Assembly: GCA_027946365.1 (NCBI GenBank)
Contig: JAPEUQ010000013.1
Location: forward strand, 62,001 to 126,000
Direction of reading: 5' to 3'
Length of the DNA stretch: 64,000 nucleotides
Source: Kalmusia sp. IMI 367209
Taxonomy: Eukaryota; Ascomycota; Dothideomycetes; Pleosporales; Didymosphaeriaceae
Every line of letters begins with the position of its first letter. Within the stretch, counting starts at the first letter, position 1. The translations under genes and the position numbers were made by a program. Of the stretch, positions 25,226 to 34,886 are shown in pieces. The notes beneath the pieces were generated by a model, which did no database searches, had not been told where the DNA came from, and saw nothing but the letters and a program-made list of their open reading frames with translations.

Positions 25226-25849
25226 TCAAAGCATCTCATCCTCCTCCTCGACCGGCAACGGCACACTCTCCGGAACCACAACCTCCACTGTCTTCCCCTC
25301 ACCTACCACAGCCCCCTTCCCACCATCCATCTCCTCATCAACACCCCACTGCCTCTCCACCCTCCTCTCGTCTCCCACCCCTCGTCCCCATCAAAACATC
25401 AAATACATTACCCCCTTCTTCTTACTCCTCTTCTCCCCATTAACGTCGTCCCACCCTTCCGCCTCTCCCTTACCTTCTTCTCCTTCCTACGCTCTTGGCG
25501 ACTTTCAACTGCAACTTGGCCAGGTTCTCTTCGGCGCGCTCCATGCCCTTGAGTTGTCGCAGGCGCTGGGCGCGCTTGAGCGGCGGACTTTGCGACCGCT
25601 TAGATATACCGGTAGACTGCGCGGCAAGTACGTGTGGTTTTATGCTAGCAGGGTGGGGTGGCGGGAGGCGGACGTGCGTGTTGGGGTGGTGGGTTTAGCG
25701 GCGGTGGGTGCGTCGAGGAGGAGGCGGCGCGGCGGCAGCCCGGGAGTGCGTTGTTGGTTCTAGGTTTAAAGGTTAGAAGGGGAATGGTGAGTGAGGGTGC
25801 AAGGATGGTTGAACGTACGGCGCTTTTTGAGCTTTGCTGTTTTGGCCAT
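25226..25849 (-). pseudogene. ALB1: Alb1-like 60S biogenesis factor gene, interrupted by several frameshifts
   Basis: Alb1 is a small basic nuclear shuttling protein that works with Arx1 on pre-60S particles. Exon 1 gives MAKTAKLKKR, then a good intron (25760-25818, GTACGT, branch CTAAC, CCTAG). Next comes THSRAA in the spliced frame; RRAASSST continues it in the next frame. A later stretch, KPHVLAAQSTGISKRSQ through LRQLKGMERAEENLAK to KVAKS, is typical of the family. RKEKKVRERRK and GWDDVNGEKRSKKKG then follow in two further frames. After a 45-nt intron (GTAATG..ACGAG) an acidic tail ends PVEEEDEML at TGA 25226. Every frame change goes in the direction of a one-base loss. Either local sequence errors or a true pseudogene; the housekeeping role favours error. 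Confidence 0.55.
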
Positions 25850-26478
25850 TTTGGCTGTGCGGTGGGGTTGTGGGTAGATTTGGGTTGATAGCGTAGAGAA
25901 GTAAAGACTAGGTGCACTCTCGCGTCATCCAAAATCCGAGTGAGAGGGACGAGGATAAAATGAGGAGATTGTGCTATATTGTCGTGTTATGCTCGTCGCT
26001 ATGTTGTCAAAAATCCCACTGCCAAAAAGACCGCCAAGATTTTGGACCCACTTACCGCGCTAGGGTGCCCTTCCTCTACTATATATAGGACTTCACTGCT
26101 TCGTCCGAACTTCGGGTAATGGGCTTGCACCGAAATCCGTTCCACTACGATACCATTTCCCCAAATAAGGATCTGTCGAAGAGGAAGGAACAATTTGTTC
26201 CCAATTAGACTCAAGAGTCATGAATCCCGATGGAATTGGTCGAGAAGAAGAGGGCATAACTGTATTCAGACGACCATCTGCATCCATCTATGCACGAAGG
26301 CTAAGGCAGCAGCAAGGCATCAAACAGGCATCAAACAGGCAGCTTTTGCATCTTTAAATCTGGGATCTAAAACTTAATTGGAATTCGTATCTTAAAGGAC
26401 CTATAAATTCTCATTTTCTCTGTCGTAGTTCCATTCATCCTATACGGCACTTACCTTCGATTCGAACCATTGCAAAGC
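25850..26478. other. Intergenic ALB1-like / NmrA-like, with an 11-bp tandem repeat
   Basis: Divergent spacer of 629 bp. A short tandem repeat, AGGCATCAAAC, occurs twice plus a partial third copy at 26315-26341. Otherwise nothing recognised. Confidence 0.5.
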
Positions 26479-27597
26479 ATGGAACTAAAGAACATCGCTA
26501 TCCTAGGAGTACGTGAGGCCCAAAAGAGCACCGATATATAAACCAAGAACAGTAGCTGATACAATCACAAGGCCCGCGGTAACGTCGGCACCGCCCTCGT
26601 CACCCAACTACTCAAATTTCCCTCCCCACCAAGTATAACCGCCATCTCGCGCTCCACTTCCACCTCGCCCTACACGCCCCCACCCGGTTCCAATATCGCC
26701 CTCAAAACTGTAGACTACACTTCCCTCGACTCCCTCAAGGACGCATTCGCCGGCCACGATGCAGTCGTCAACTGCATCACCGGCGGCGCCACGCAGTACG
26801 AACCTTCCAAACTAATCATCGACGCGGCCGTCTCCGCAGGCGTGCGCTTCTTTTTCGCAAACGAATTTGTGACGAACCTCGCGAGTCCGCAGTTTCGGCG
26901 GTTGCCGGAGTCATTGGCAGGTGCGAAAGCGAGGATCAGGGAGTATTTAGAGGCTTTAGGGAAGGAAGGGAAGATTGTGTGGACGGCATTGAATGGAGGC
27001 CCTTTTTTTGATATGTGTAAGTTATCCCATCTGCAGGATGGTCTTGTGCTGTGAGGAAAGCGGGGCTAACTGCAAGTGCGAAAAGGGCTTATGAAAGGGC
27101 CGGCTGGCTTCGACATCAAGAATAAAGAAGCGCGGATTTATGGCACAGGGGAGCATCCGTTGTATTGGACGCCGCTGCCTACGATCGGCCTCGCGGCCGC
27201 GAATATGCTGCGCAATCCTTCTGCCGTTACCAACCGTGCCGTACATATCTGTCCCTTCGCTACCGGCACACTTACACAGAATACTATTCTTGCGGCGCTC
27301 GAAGGCGTGCTCAGCACGACCTTTTCCATCACAAACGTCGACGTCGCGAAGATCAATCAGAACGCTAGGATTGCGCTGGACCGAGGAGAGATTGCGAAGG
27401 CGATGCGCGGGCTGACGATCAGCAATCAGTTTTACGAGGGCGATAGTGGGAACAATCTTGAAGAATTGACGGAGAATGAGCTTGTAGGCGTGGGGAACAC
27501 GAGTGTGAAGGAGGCGGTCAGGGATGCAATTCAGCGGTACGGAGAGGATTGTGCGATTGTAGATAGCATGTATAGGGTTGATCCTTGTGAGGTGTGA
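26479..27597 (+). CDS. NmrA-like / isoflavone-reductase-like NAD(P)-binding protein
   Basis: Atypical SDR of the NmrA-like family (redox-sensing regulators and isoflavone-reductase-like enzymes). Three exons (26479-26508, 26572-27016, 27077-27597) give 331 aa. The ten-codon first exon MELKNIAILG joins to ARGNVGTALV, building the dinucleotide-binding GxxGxxG turn exactly across the intron. Further family features are HDAVVNCITGG (about 85), AAVSAGVRFFFANEF (about 105), TALNGGPFFDM (about 155) and a C-terminal substrate domain. The SDR Tyr-x3-Lys is absent, as usual for NmrA proteins. Introns of 63 and 60 nt have GTACGT/GTAAGT donors, the second with GCTAAC. Whether it is an enzyme or a sensor cannot be told. 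Confidence 0.85.
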
Positions 27598-27853
27598 ATT
27601 GAGCGCTTGGTCCTATTTGGGTAGTGATAGAGAATGGACAATGCTGAAATTCAAAGAATGTGGTGAAGATGTATCATTTGTGACGACGCCGCGCATTGCA
27701 ATCTAGAGTACTCCGAGGTAGTCTGAAATGATGCGGAATTATTGACTTTATAACCAAGATTGGTAGATTTATCTATGAAACTGCTATCATGATTCTGGTA
27801 GTATACTTTACGAGTAAGCTATGTACCCAGATAGACTACCTCAGCATATCCTC

Positions 27854-29892
27854 CTATTCGACAGTGAGTGATTTAGTGACATTGCGAGGAAAGTCGATGC
27901 TGCTGTTTTACCAAAAATCCCCACTAGTAAGCCATGAGTCGAAATGGGAGAATATTTAGAACACCCTGTAAGCAGTCTACTGTCTATAGACCTCAATGTG
28001 GATCTTTCCAGCTTCAGATGCTATTTATTCCTCGTTGCAGAGCATGATTAGTTTTCCTCCATGAGAAATAACTAGGCTAGATAAGCAAGAAGCGGAGAGA
28101 AAATGAAAGGCAGGTGCCTTATATTACTCACACCCATTCAGGGTTCCAAAGAAGCTCGCATCCTTCGTAGAAATCATGATCACTGAGAGATGGCCATGTC
28201 CTATAGCGAGAATACCGTGCTTCAACTCGCCCGGTCTTATGACTTCGCAATGAATGTACGACATCTATTTAAACTTAAGAGCTGCTTTTAGCGCAGTGGG
28301 ATGTTGGTGCCCTCAACCGAGAATCAAGATATTTGTCTTATGCGGAAAGTTTCACTCACACAGCTCTGTTACATGTCTGTCTAGCTCCGGCACTTTAGCA
28401 ACTTGATCCGATAGGACATGGAGTCCGCAAATTATCTCATTCCGTCATTCCTGTATGTATACATATTTCTCGTGTACACTCAAGGATAGCGCAAAAAGTG
28501 GACAATGAATCGCGAAGTGTACACTTTGGTCGTAGCAACTCCAATTTCGACACCAGCATTCATTTAAATTCCACAGTGCGTCAGGCGCGCGATAGAAGAA
28601 TCTGCGACGTCAACGATGTCAATCCCCCACAGGCTTGGCAGTATTGAAGTGCCTTCAAGCATTCTGCTGTTTCGCCGGATGGAGAGACGAGCACAAAGGC
28701 GGCATCATCAGAGATCCTAGGTGATTTGTCGAGGACGTCTGATGCAATCTCCACCGACACTGGTGTTTGTGAGATTGCTAAATAATTCCTTAACAGCTAG
28801 ACACGCATAATAGTTATTAGCTCACGCAATGGATACGATCCTAGAATGCTTTCGAATTGTCTCTATGTATGTGCTGAGTCCAAAAAGAATGACTTCAGTA
28901 GTGTCGGCGCTGAGCCGATGTTCGAGGGTTCTATTGATTCCTCTAGTTGCTCGAAATGGTTTTCGCATATAATGCGCAAAATCTCTTTTTGTAGGTATCC
29001 TTCCAAGTAGGCATTTCAGAATCTGAACTGTACGGCGGAACGGTTGCGGTACTGGAGTATCGCACGTTCCATAGAGATTCATTGAGCCTTGTCGAACATG
29101 CGTGAAACCGCCACCTTCAAGGAAAATCATGTTTGCTATATCGTTGATAATGGCGGAAGGGTCGGAAGCGAGAAAAAGTCTATATATCATTGTCATCAGA
29201 GCTTCGTCTATGCTACGGGCACCACGATCCCTTGGTAGGTTGGAAGATCAGGGTTAGTCAACACTGGAATGGCTTCAATTTGAAGTTGATTTCGAGTGCC
29301 AATACCGATGACCGACGGAGAACCCTTCTTAACTGCGATGACCTCGCCTGGATAGTGTTTGGACTTCTCAAAAAAAGTGAAGGCACCTTCGAGTTTACGA
29401 ACAACCGCGGAAGTTAGCTGAGCAAAGCTGCTGGTGGAGCACTCATCATAGACTTTCTTGGCAAGTTTCGAGACAACCTCAGTGTCAGTGTCGCCCTCGC
29501 TATGATAGCCTTCCTGGGCCAGTTGGGTACACAGTGTTTTGTAGTTCGTGACGATGCCGTTACAGACAATGGCAAATTCCCACTGAGGATCAGGCCTTTC
29601 TTGTTGATATCACGTCGTCTCTTTGCATACTGCATAATGAACTTGAGAGGATGGCGATTAAGTAAAGTGGCGATTCCATTCGCAGCCCACCTGGGTTTCG
29701 AACGTTGTTTTCGAGGTCAACATGATCATATTGGTTTAGTTCTCGAAGGGCAGTCCGACTATTTTGAAAGGCAATACTTCGTCTGCTTCATATCCATCAA
29801 TAATTAGACCAGTGGAATCGTAGTCTCTATAGTCCAGTCTCGCGAGTCTATCTAGTAATGTATTAACAAGCTGTTTTCTATTTCGCTCCGCT
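27854..29892 (-). pseudogene. GFA1: Degenerate paralogue of glutamine:fructose-6-phosphate amidotransferase
   Basis: Relic of GFA1, the enzyme that starts UDP-GlcNAc/chitin synthesis. In minus-strand order I read: RKQLVNTLLDRLARLDYRDY (29880s), IVTNYKTLCTQLAQEGYHSE, EGDTDTEVVSKLAKKVYDE, HYPGEVIAVKKGSPSVIG, FLASDPSAIIND.., LSADTTEVILFGL, CLAV and SVSVEIASDVLDKSPR, VLVSPSGETAECLKALQYC (SIS motif), THCGI..NAGVEIGVATTK, GELKHGILAIGHGHLSVIMI, and the terminal SIDFPRNVTKSLTVE ending at TAG 27854-27856. All major blocks are in the right order, but many stops (TAA, TAG, TGA) and frame changes separate them. The catalytic N-terminal MCGIFGY is not found. The sequence is AT-richer than its neighbours. 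A functional copy must lie elsewhere, since GFA1 is essential. Confidence 0.88.
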
Positions 29893-30850
29893 GGTGCTCA
29901 CTTATCCAGCAATGCTGCTATACTCAACTGTTAGCATAGCTGAAGCAATATATTTAATAAGCTATGACTATTATGGCTGCATTTCGAAGCTCAACAATGC
30001 TCCATTGAAAGGCTGTTCAAGGTGGTTCACCGCGCTTTGGGTGTACAAGACTACAACAAGATACAATGCCAGGGAGCACTTGGTACTCATGAAATTACCT
30101 CAATAAGTAGCTACCTTCTCCCAATCATCCAAAATATATTGCAGATAGTCCTTGTGGAGCTTCTTGGAGAGGCTACGAGCAATGGCGGATCGATGCTCAA
30201 CCAAAATGCGGGTGTACAGCCTGAGCAATCATGAGGCCGTGCTCGATCGCGACCAGTCGGATCTGGAGGTCTTGAAGTGTCTACCATTAATTGCTAGTCA
30301 AGGACGCCGAAGCGTCTAGGAATAAGTCCAATTGAAGTCTCCATTGTAGTCACAACTCAGCAACACATCATTCCAAATGGTATGCCATATATCAAGAATA
30401 CAAGTTCGACAAAGAAGGCGATAAGGGGCACTCATAATTTTTCACATGACTACGGTGTATATCATGATTATTTCTGGAAGAAGAATACTCAGCTCTAACA
30501 TTAGGATGACGGTTCCTAAATGATCAAAGATCCCTCGTTTCTACTTGAAGCTCCAACCCTTAGCTTTGGTGTAGTATACATAGAATTAACTCAATAGCTT
30601 TCCCGGCAACAGTGAGCATATGTTATCGGCACTTAAACAATTGATATTATAATTTCAATACTATCTGGATTCGCTATGTTACGATTCGAAATTGCGAAGA
30701 TTCGGGCGGTTGCCTCGGAGATTCAATGTGTTCTTTCACTCGGCTCCAGATGGGCACCCAACACTATTGTAACAACAATATCAAGCAACTTGAAACCATA
30801 GCAACGTTTGCCATCACATCACAGCCACGCATATCCTTAGTTAGCAAACA
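29893..30850. other. Gene-poor AT-rich stretch with an unidentified coding-like remnant
   Basis: On the minus strand around 30270-30108 a coding-like helical stretch (DLQIRLVAIEHGLMIAQAV, then one frame away YTRILVEHRSAIARSLSKKL) ends at a TGA. I cannot name it. Otherwise nothing is seen. The right end includes the promoter of the coiled-coil gene. Confidence 0.35.
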
Positions 30851-32701
30851 TTGGTAGTTTTATGTCTGCGACGCTCCATCTTCCGTACACTCACCATCCT
30901 CTATCCTCCATTTACCATGCCCAGCATGGCAAACAATCCCACTTTCAGTGCTTCTAGCACTTGGGAGAGTCTATTCTCCAATATTCAGAACGAAGTCACA
31001 GAACTTCGTCGCGAAGTCAATTCGCTCAAAACCAGATACGACAATGCCGTCGCGTCCAACACGGCGCTCATTGCGGCTAGCGCCAAAGCCGAGGCGGCTA
31101 AGGCCGAAGCGGAAAAGAAGGCTACCATTGCCCGGGACCTCTTCAACAACCTACGCACCCACCACAGCACCTGCGACGGCAACATGGACTGGGAGCATGG
31201 CGTCGCGCTTGAACAAGAGGTCGACGACCTCAAGGAGAAGAACAAGGACCTCCGCGCACGTAACACCAGCCTCGAGGACACCCAGAGACGGAAGAACGAG
31301 GAGCTCGAGGCCGCAGGCACTGCCGTCAATACCCTGAAAGCCGCCAACAAGAATCTCGAACAAAGGCTGGATGAGGAGAAAAGCAAGCTTGAGCAGCAGA
31401 AGAAGGATGCCGCAGACATCAAGGTCAATCTCGACACCGCCTACGCCGACCTCGAACGCAAGGACGCCGACAATCGTGTCCTCCGCAAGCAGAAAGACGA
31501 CATCGACGCGGCGCGACACGAGCTAGAACTCAAGCTGCACGACGCCGAACAACTTTATCAACAATCACAAAACCGAGTCGCAGAGCTAGAGTCGCAGAAG
31601 ACTGCTATCGAAGAGCTCGAGCAGGACAACGCGACGCTGCAAACCGACGTGGACAACCTGCAAGAGCGCCTCAACGAGCACGACCGTACCATTCTCGTCA
31701 AAGATGCACGCATCAATCGCCTTGAAGAACAGATCCAGAGAGCTCTCTTAGACAACCTTAAGACTCAGCGCAACGCTGAAGACCTCGCAAATGCTGCCAC
31801 CTCCCCGATCTCCGCCGAACCTCTGTCCTCACTTGACGTGGCCCAAAGCGAGTCGCTCGAAGCAGAGCTCGAAAATGCTTCCGATGCCTCAGATTTTGGC
31901 GCAGAGTTTGAGCCCGAGCCCGTCCTAGAACTTGCTAATGTCACCTCCATTGTCGACATTGCGCCTATCGATGCGCCGCAGATAGCTACGTCATCTACCC
32001 AGACCGAGCCAAAACAGCCCAACTTCAGCATCGCGGTTTCATCGGCAGCTCACGTTGCGCCAGTGGAGCCTCAGAAAGCGCTCTCAACTGCTGAAACTCA
32101 GACCGAGCCACCGGAGCTCACGCATATCGGCACCTCTACTGTTCTTGACCTGCCGCCTATTCTCTTGAAAGAGCAGGCTATCCAAATGGAACAGCCGAGG
32201 CTTACGCTTACCAGACTTTCTTCAACCCACGTTGCCCCGGTCGAACCTGTGAAAACGAAGCTTACGCACGTTGGAACTTCCACCGTTCTCGACTACCCGC
32301 CCGTCGTCATCAAAGAGCAGAACACGCAGACCGATGCGGCAGCCGCTATCATGAAAGACCAGCCTACGCAGACCGACCCTTCACCTATTCCATCGCCTAC
32401 TGTCTCGAAGAAGCGCGGTGTTATCAGCATTTCCACAGCCATGGCGATCTTCTTCGCTCTGCTCAGCCTCTTCTACTTCATGGAGAACGAAGCTCTGCAG
32501 AATTACGGCAGTCACGGCTACACCAACCGCCTGTACATCAACGGTGGACCTCTGCGGCGCGGCCGCCACCTCTTTGGCATGTTCCCGCTCTGCTACGAGG
32601 AAGGCAGTACATGGGCGACCGAGGCAATGTGTCAGCAATTCGCATCGGGTGTCAAAGCCCTTGAGAGCTGGGCTGGCATCGAGTACCCTGTGCTTTGGTG
32701 A
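30851..32701 (+). CDS. Coiled-coil protein with TQT-motif array and C-terminal membrane anchor
   Basis: Unrecognised family, single exon, 616 aa from Met 30851. Met 30917 (MPSMANN, 594 aa) is a plausible alternative and has a better start context. Residues ~40-320 are heptad-rich, Lys/Glu/Leu-rich coiled coil (for example NLEQRLDEEKSKLEQQK). Residues ~340-520 are low-complexity and contain four TQT motifs (about 383, 416, 492 and 506; STQTEP, ETQTEP, NTQTDA, PTQTDP) plus a degenerate IQM copy. A 48-residue duplication (TH-I/V-GTSTVLD-L/Y-PP, starts at 424 and 472) spans part of it. Near 523-545 a single hydrophobic helix (ISISTAMAIFFALLSLFYFM) is followed by a ~70-residue tail with two Cys and several Trp. 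TQT is the core of dynein light chain LC8-binding sites, so an organelle-anchored LC8 ligand is inferred. Confidence 0.7.
   Translation: MVVLCLRRSIFRTLTILYPPFTMPSMANNPTFSASSTWESLFSNIQNEVTELRREVNSLKTRYDNAVASNTALIAASAKAEAAKAEAEKKATIARDLFNNLRTHHSTCDGNMDWEHGVALEQEVDDLKEKNKDLRARNTSLEDTQRRKNEELEAAGTAVNTLKAANKNLEQRLDEEKSKLEQQKKDAADIKVNLDTAYADLERKDADNRVLRKQKDDIDAARHELELKLHDAEQLYQQSQNRVAELESQKTAIEELEQDNATLQTDVDNLQERLNEHDRTILVKDARINRLEEQIQRALLDNLKTQRNAEDLANAATSPISAEPLSSLDVAQSESLEAELENASDASDFGAEFEPEPVLELANVTSIVDIAPIDAPQIATSSTQTEPKQPNFSIAVSSAAHVAPVEPQKALSTAETQTEPPELTHIGTSTVLDLPPILLKEQAIQMEQPRLTLTRLSSTHVAPVEPVKTKLTHVGTSTVLDYPPVVIKEQNTQTDAAAAIMKDQPTQTDPSPIPSPTVSKKRGVISISTAMAIFFALLSLFYFMENEALQNYGSHGYTNRLYINGGPLRRGRHLFGMFPLCYEEGSTWATEAMCQQFASGVKALESWAGIEYPVLW
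31997..32374 (+). repeat. Internal duplication with four TQT motifs
   Basis: TQT codons lie at 31997-32005, 32096-32104, 32324-32332 and 32366-32374. The duplicated unit starting THxGTSTVLD begins at 32120 and again at 32264, a 144-bp period. HVAPVEP also occurs twice. Confidence 0.8.
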
Positions 32702-33433
32702 ACAAAGCAACCCTTTCTCTTTCCACCTTACATTTTCGGCGTTTGTCTGGGATGGCCGGCTTGTATTATGATACCCCAGATACCCCTCACCTGTTTTCAC
32801 TACGCAGCTTGTCCCTGTGGATACCTGCTGGCTGCCTTTTCTTTTCTTTTTTTTTTTTTTCGGATCGTGCGGCTAGTCGTTGCGGTCTTGCTGTTATCGG
32901 GACGGTCAGTCAGTGCGCCTTCTTCGGCTGCCTCTGCTCTTCTCTTGCAACAAGTTCCTGTGGACACCGGGCGCGTCCTGTTATCCTTTATGTGTTGCTG
33001 TTCGTCTTCAGATGTGTTTTGGCTGCGTCTACCTTTCCTGTTTTCAGTGCAGCTAGTCCTGCGGATTTCCGGCAGGTGCCTCTTTTTCTTGTAGCTAGTC
33101 TCTGCAGTCTCTGCAGACACTTGGTAGTTACACCGCCATAGAAGAAAAGTACTCAAACTTTGAACTGTGCCGCTTGACATGTGCTTGCGTTGAGTATCCC
33201 TTGTGCCATGCCAGTGCAGATAAACAATGGCGTGAAGTTTGAGAAACTGAATTGTGAAATCTAGAAAGATCTGCCCCATGTACCGTACTCCCCGTACTCC
33301 CAGATGCCTATCAGACCGCCTCGCCGCCGGGGTATATCCATATCATGACCATGCAGTCATCGCACGAACCAGACCGAAGTCGCATTCCAAACGCCAGGCC
33401 GTAAGAACACACACACGCACACACACACAGAAA
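32702..33433. other. Intergenic, pyrimidine-rich, with poly-T and CA repeat
   Basis: Between the convergent coiled-coil gene and AIM6. A run of 14 T lies at 32847-32860, followed by a long stretch rich in CT and TG. An imperfect (AC)n lies at 33407-33429, a few bases beyond the AIM6 stop codon. No gene recognised. Confidence 0.6.
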
Positions 33434-34886
33434 CTATCCCAACCAACTCCCATGCGCCTTGTTCCCCCAATCCATTGTCGTCATGGCACGCAGGTCGTCC
33501 CCGTTGAGATAATCCACGCCCTCCTCAACCAGCACCTGCCACACTTTGTTCCTCAGTCCGACGGGCCACTTCGGCGCGCCCCAGTACCTACTCTTGAGAC
33601 CGCGGTCCTTCGCGCCGCGGATCTGCGTGCGTATCGCTTGTAGCTGCGCCGCAGAAATGCGGCCGAACCAGCACCATCCGATGGCCTTTTTGAAGTCGAC
33701 AGAGGCGTAGTACGAGTTTGTGAGGTCAAAGTGCGACGTTGCGTCTATGCCGACGGTGCCTTGGCCGTGGCGCTTAGGCGCGGCGGAGCTAGGGACGAGG
33801 TGATCGAGGGGCGCGTCGAAGAAGATGTCGCGGCGGGTGGTGGTGTTTGCGGTGACGAGGTCGAAGGGGGCGTTGCCGGTTGCAACGATGGTGATGGGGC
33901 CGGAGACGAGGGCCTTGCCATCGTAATACGACAGGTAGCCTTTCTTGCGGAGGGGTTCGAGTTGCTCTGAGACGAAGGGGTAGATGGCGTGGCCGTCGTT
34001 TTTGAAGTCGACGAGGAGGACGAGGGTTTGGTTGGGGTCGGCCTCGAAGACGCCGCTTTTGGAGGGGGGTGGCGAGGTTTCGAAGGGCCGGTTGATGAGG
34101 TTGCGTTGGTCCAGAATGCGTACGAGGGGATCGACGTACATGGAGCGGAAGGTCCGGTCGGCGGTCAAGTCCCTGGTGCTGTGGCCGACGAAGAGCTCGG
34201 AGTCGAAGAGCCAGACGTCGGCTTCGACGCCGGTGCAGCCCCAACGGAGAGCTTCGTAGAGCGGTACGCGTCGCCAGTAATCATTGTGGGAGTGGCAGTG
34301 GATGGGTTTCACGTTGCGAGTCAGGCCAGTGTAGTCGCCGTTTTGGTATTGCTGGAGCGGGAGCCATTCTGGGGAGTGGGCGATTGAGTCGTCTTTGATG
34401 AGGTTCACCAAGCCCATGAAGACGTCAGCGATATGAACAATACCACTGGTAGGGTTAGCTTGATGTATTCCAACAAGTACATGTTTTCGCTGGAACAGTA
34501 AGGTCGGAAGGTAGCACGTGTCTCGGAAGCTGCGGAACTTGGACTTACAAGAAGATTATAATTAGCAAAGGTAGCCCCAAGACCGTCTTGAATCCACACC
34601 TCCTGAGCCTCCACTCCCTCCTAGCATTTTTCTTCTTCTCGTCGCCCGGAAATCGCACCCTGTCGAAGCCCTCGTCCTTGTTCAATCGAACATTTCGCCG
34701 CCTCACTGCCATCAACAGCCGCTCGATGATACTGCAACGCGACCTTGGATCCACCGTCTCGAAGTCGTCGTCACCGTCCTCCAGCGCGCGCAACGACACT
34801 ATCGTTGCGTCCTTGGTCGGGCTGTCGAGATATGCAGTATCCAAGTCGATGAGCAGCGGCTTCGCAACGTCGTCGAGGGAAGGCAT
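33434..34886 (-). CDS. AIM6: AIM6-like PLC/GDPD-fold phosphodiesterase-like protein
   Basis: Protein of the 'altered inheritance of mitochondria 6' family, with a TIM-barrel of the PLC-like phosphodiesterase fold; true substrate unknown. Two exons (34886-34549, 34445-33434; 103-nt intron GTAAGT, GCTAAC, CCAG) give 449 aa. A ~95-residue charged N-terminus leads to one membrane helix that spans the splice junction (LGLPLLIIIFFGIVHIADVF). The lumenal domain follows: VKPIHCHSHNDYWRRVPLYE, GCTGVEADVWLFDSELFVGH (acidic and His metal-type positions as in GDPD), TLVLLVDFKNDG and VDYLNGDDLRAM. An unspliced start at 34417 would lack the membrane anchor. Convergent with the coiled-coil gene. Confidence 0.88.

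Noticed and set aside
25176..25763. Plus-strand 195-aa Ser/Pro-rich ORF
   Set aside because: It is the antisense shadow of the acidic and basic ALB1-like exons; composition is explained by the GGA/GAG-rich opposite strand.
31151..31519. 122-aa minus-strand Leu/Val-rich ORF inside the coiled-coil gene
   Set aside because: Antisense of heptad-rich coiled coil always reads as Leu/Val-rich; no independent evidence.
33407..33429. (AC)n tract as a telomeric or CRISPR-like repeat
   Set aside because: Simple imperfect dinucleotide microsatellite; no spacer structure or telomeric unit.
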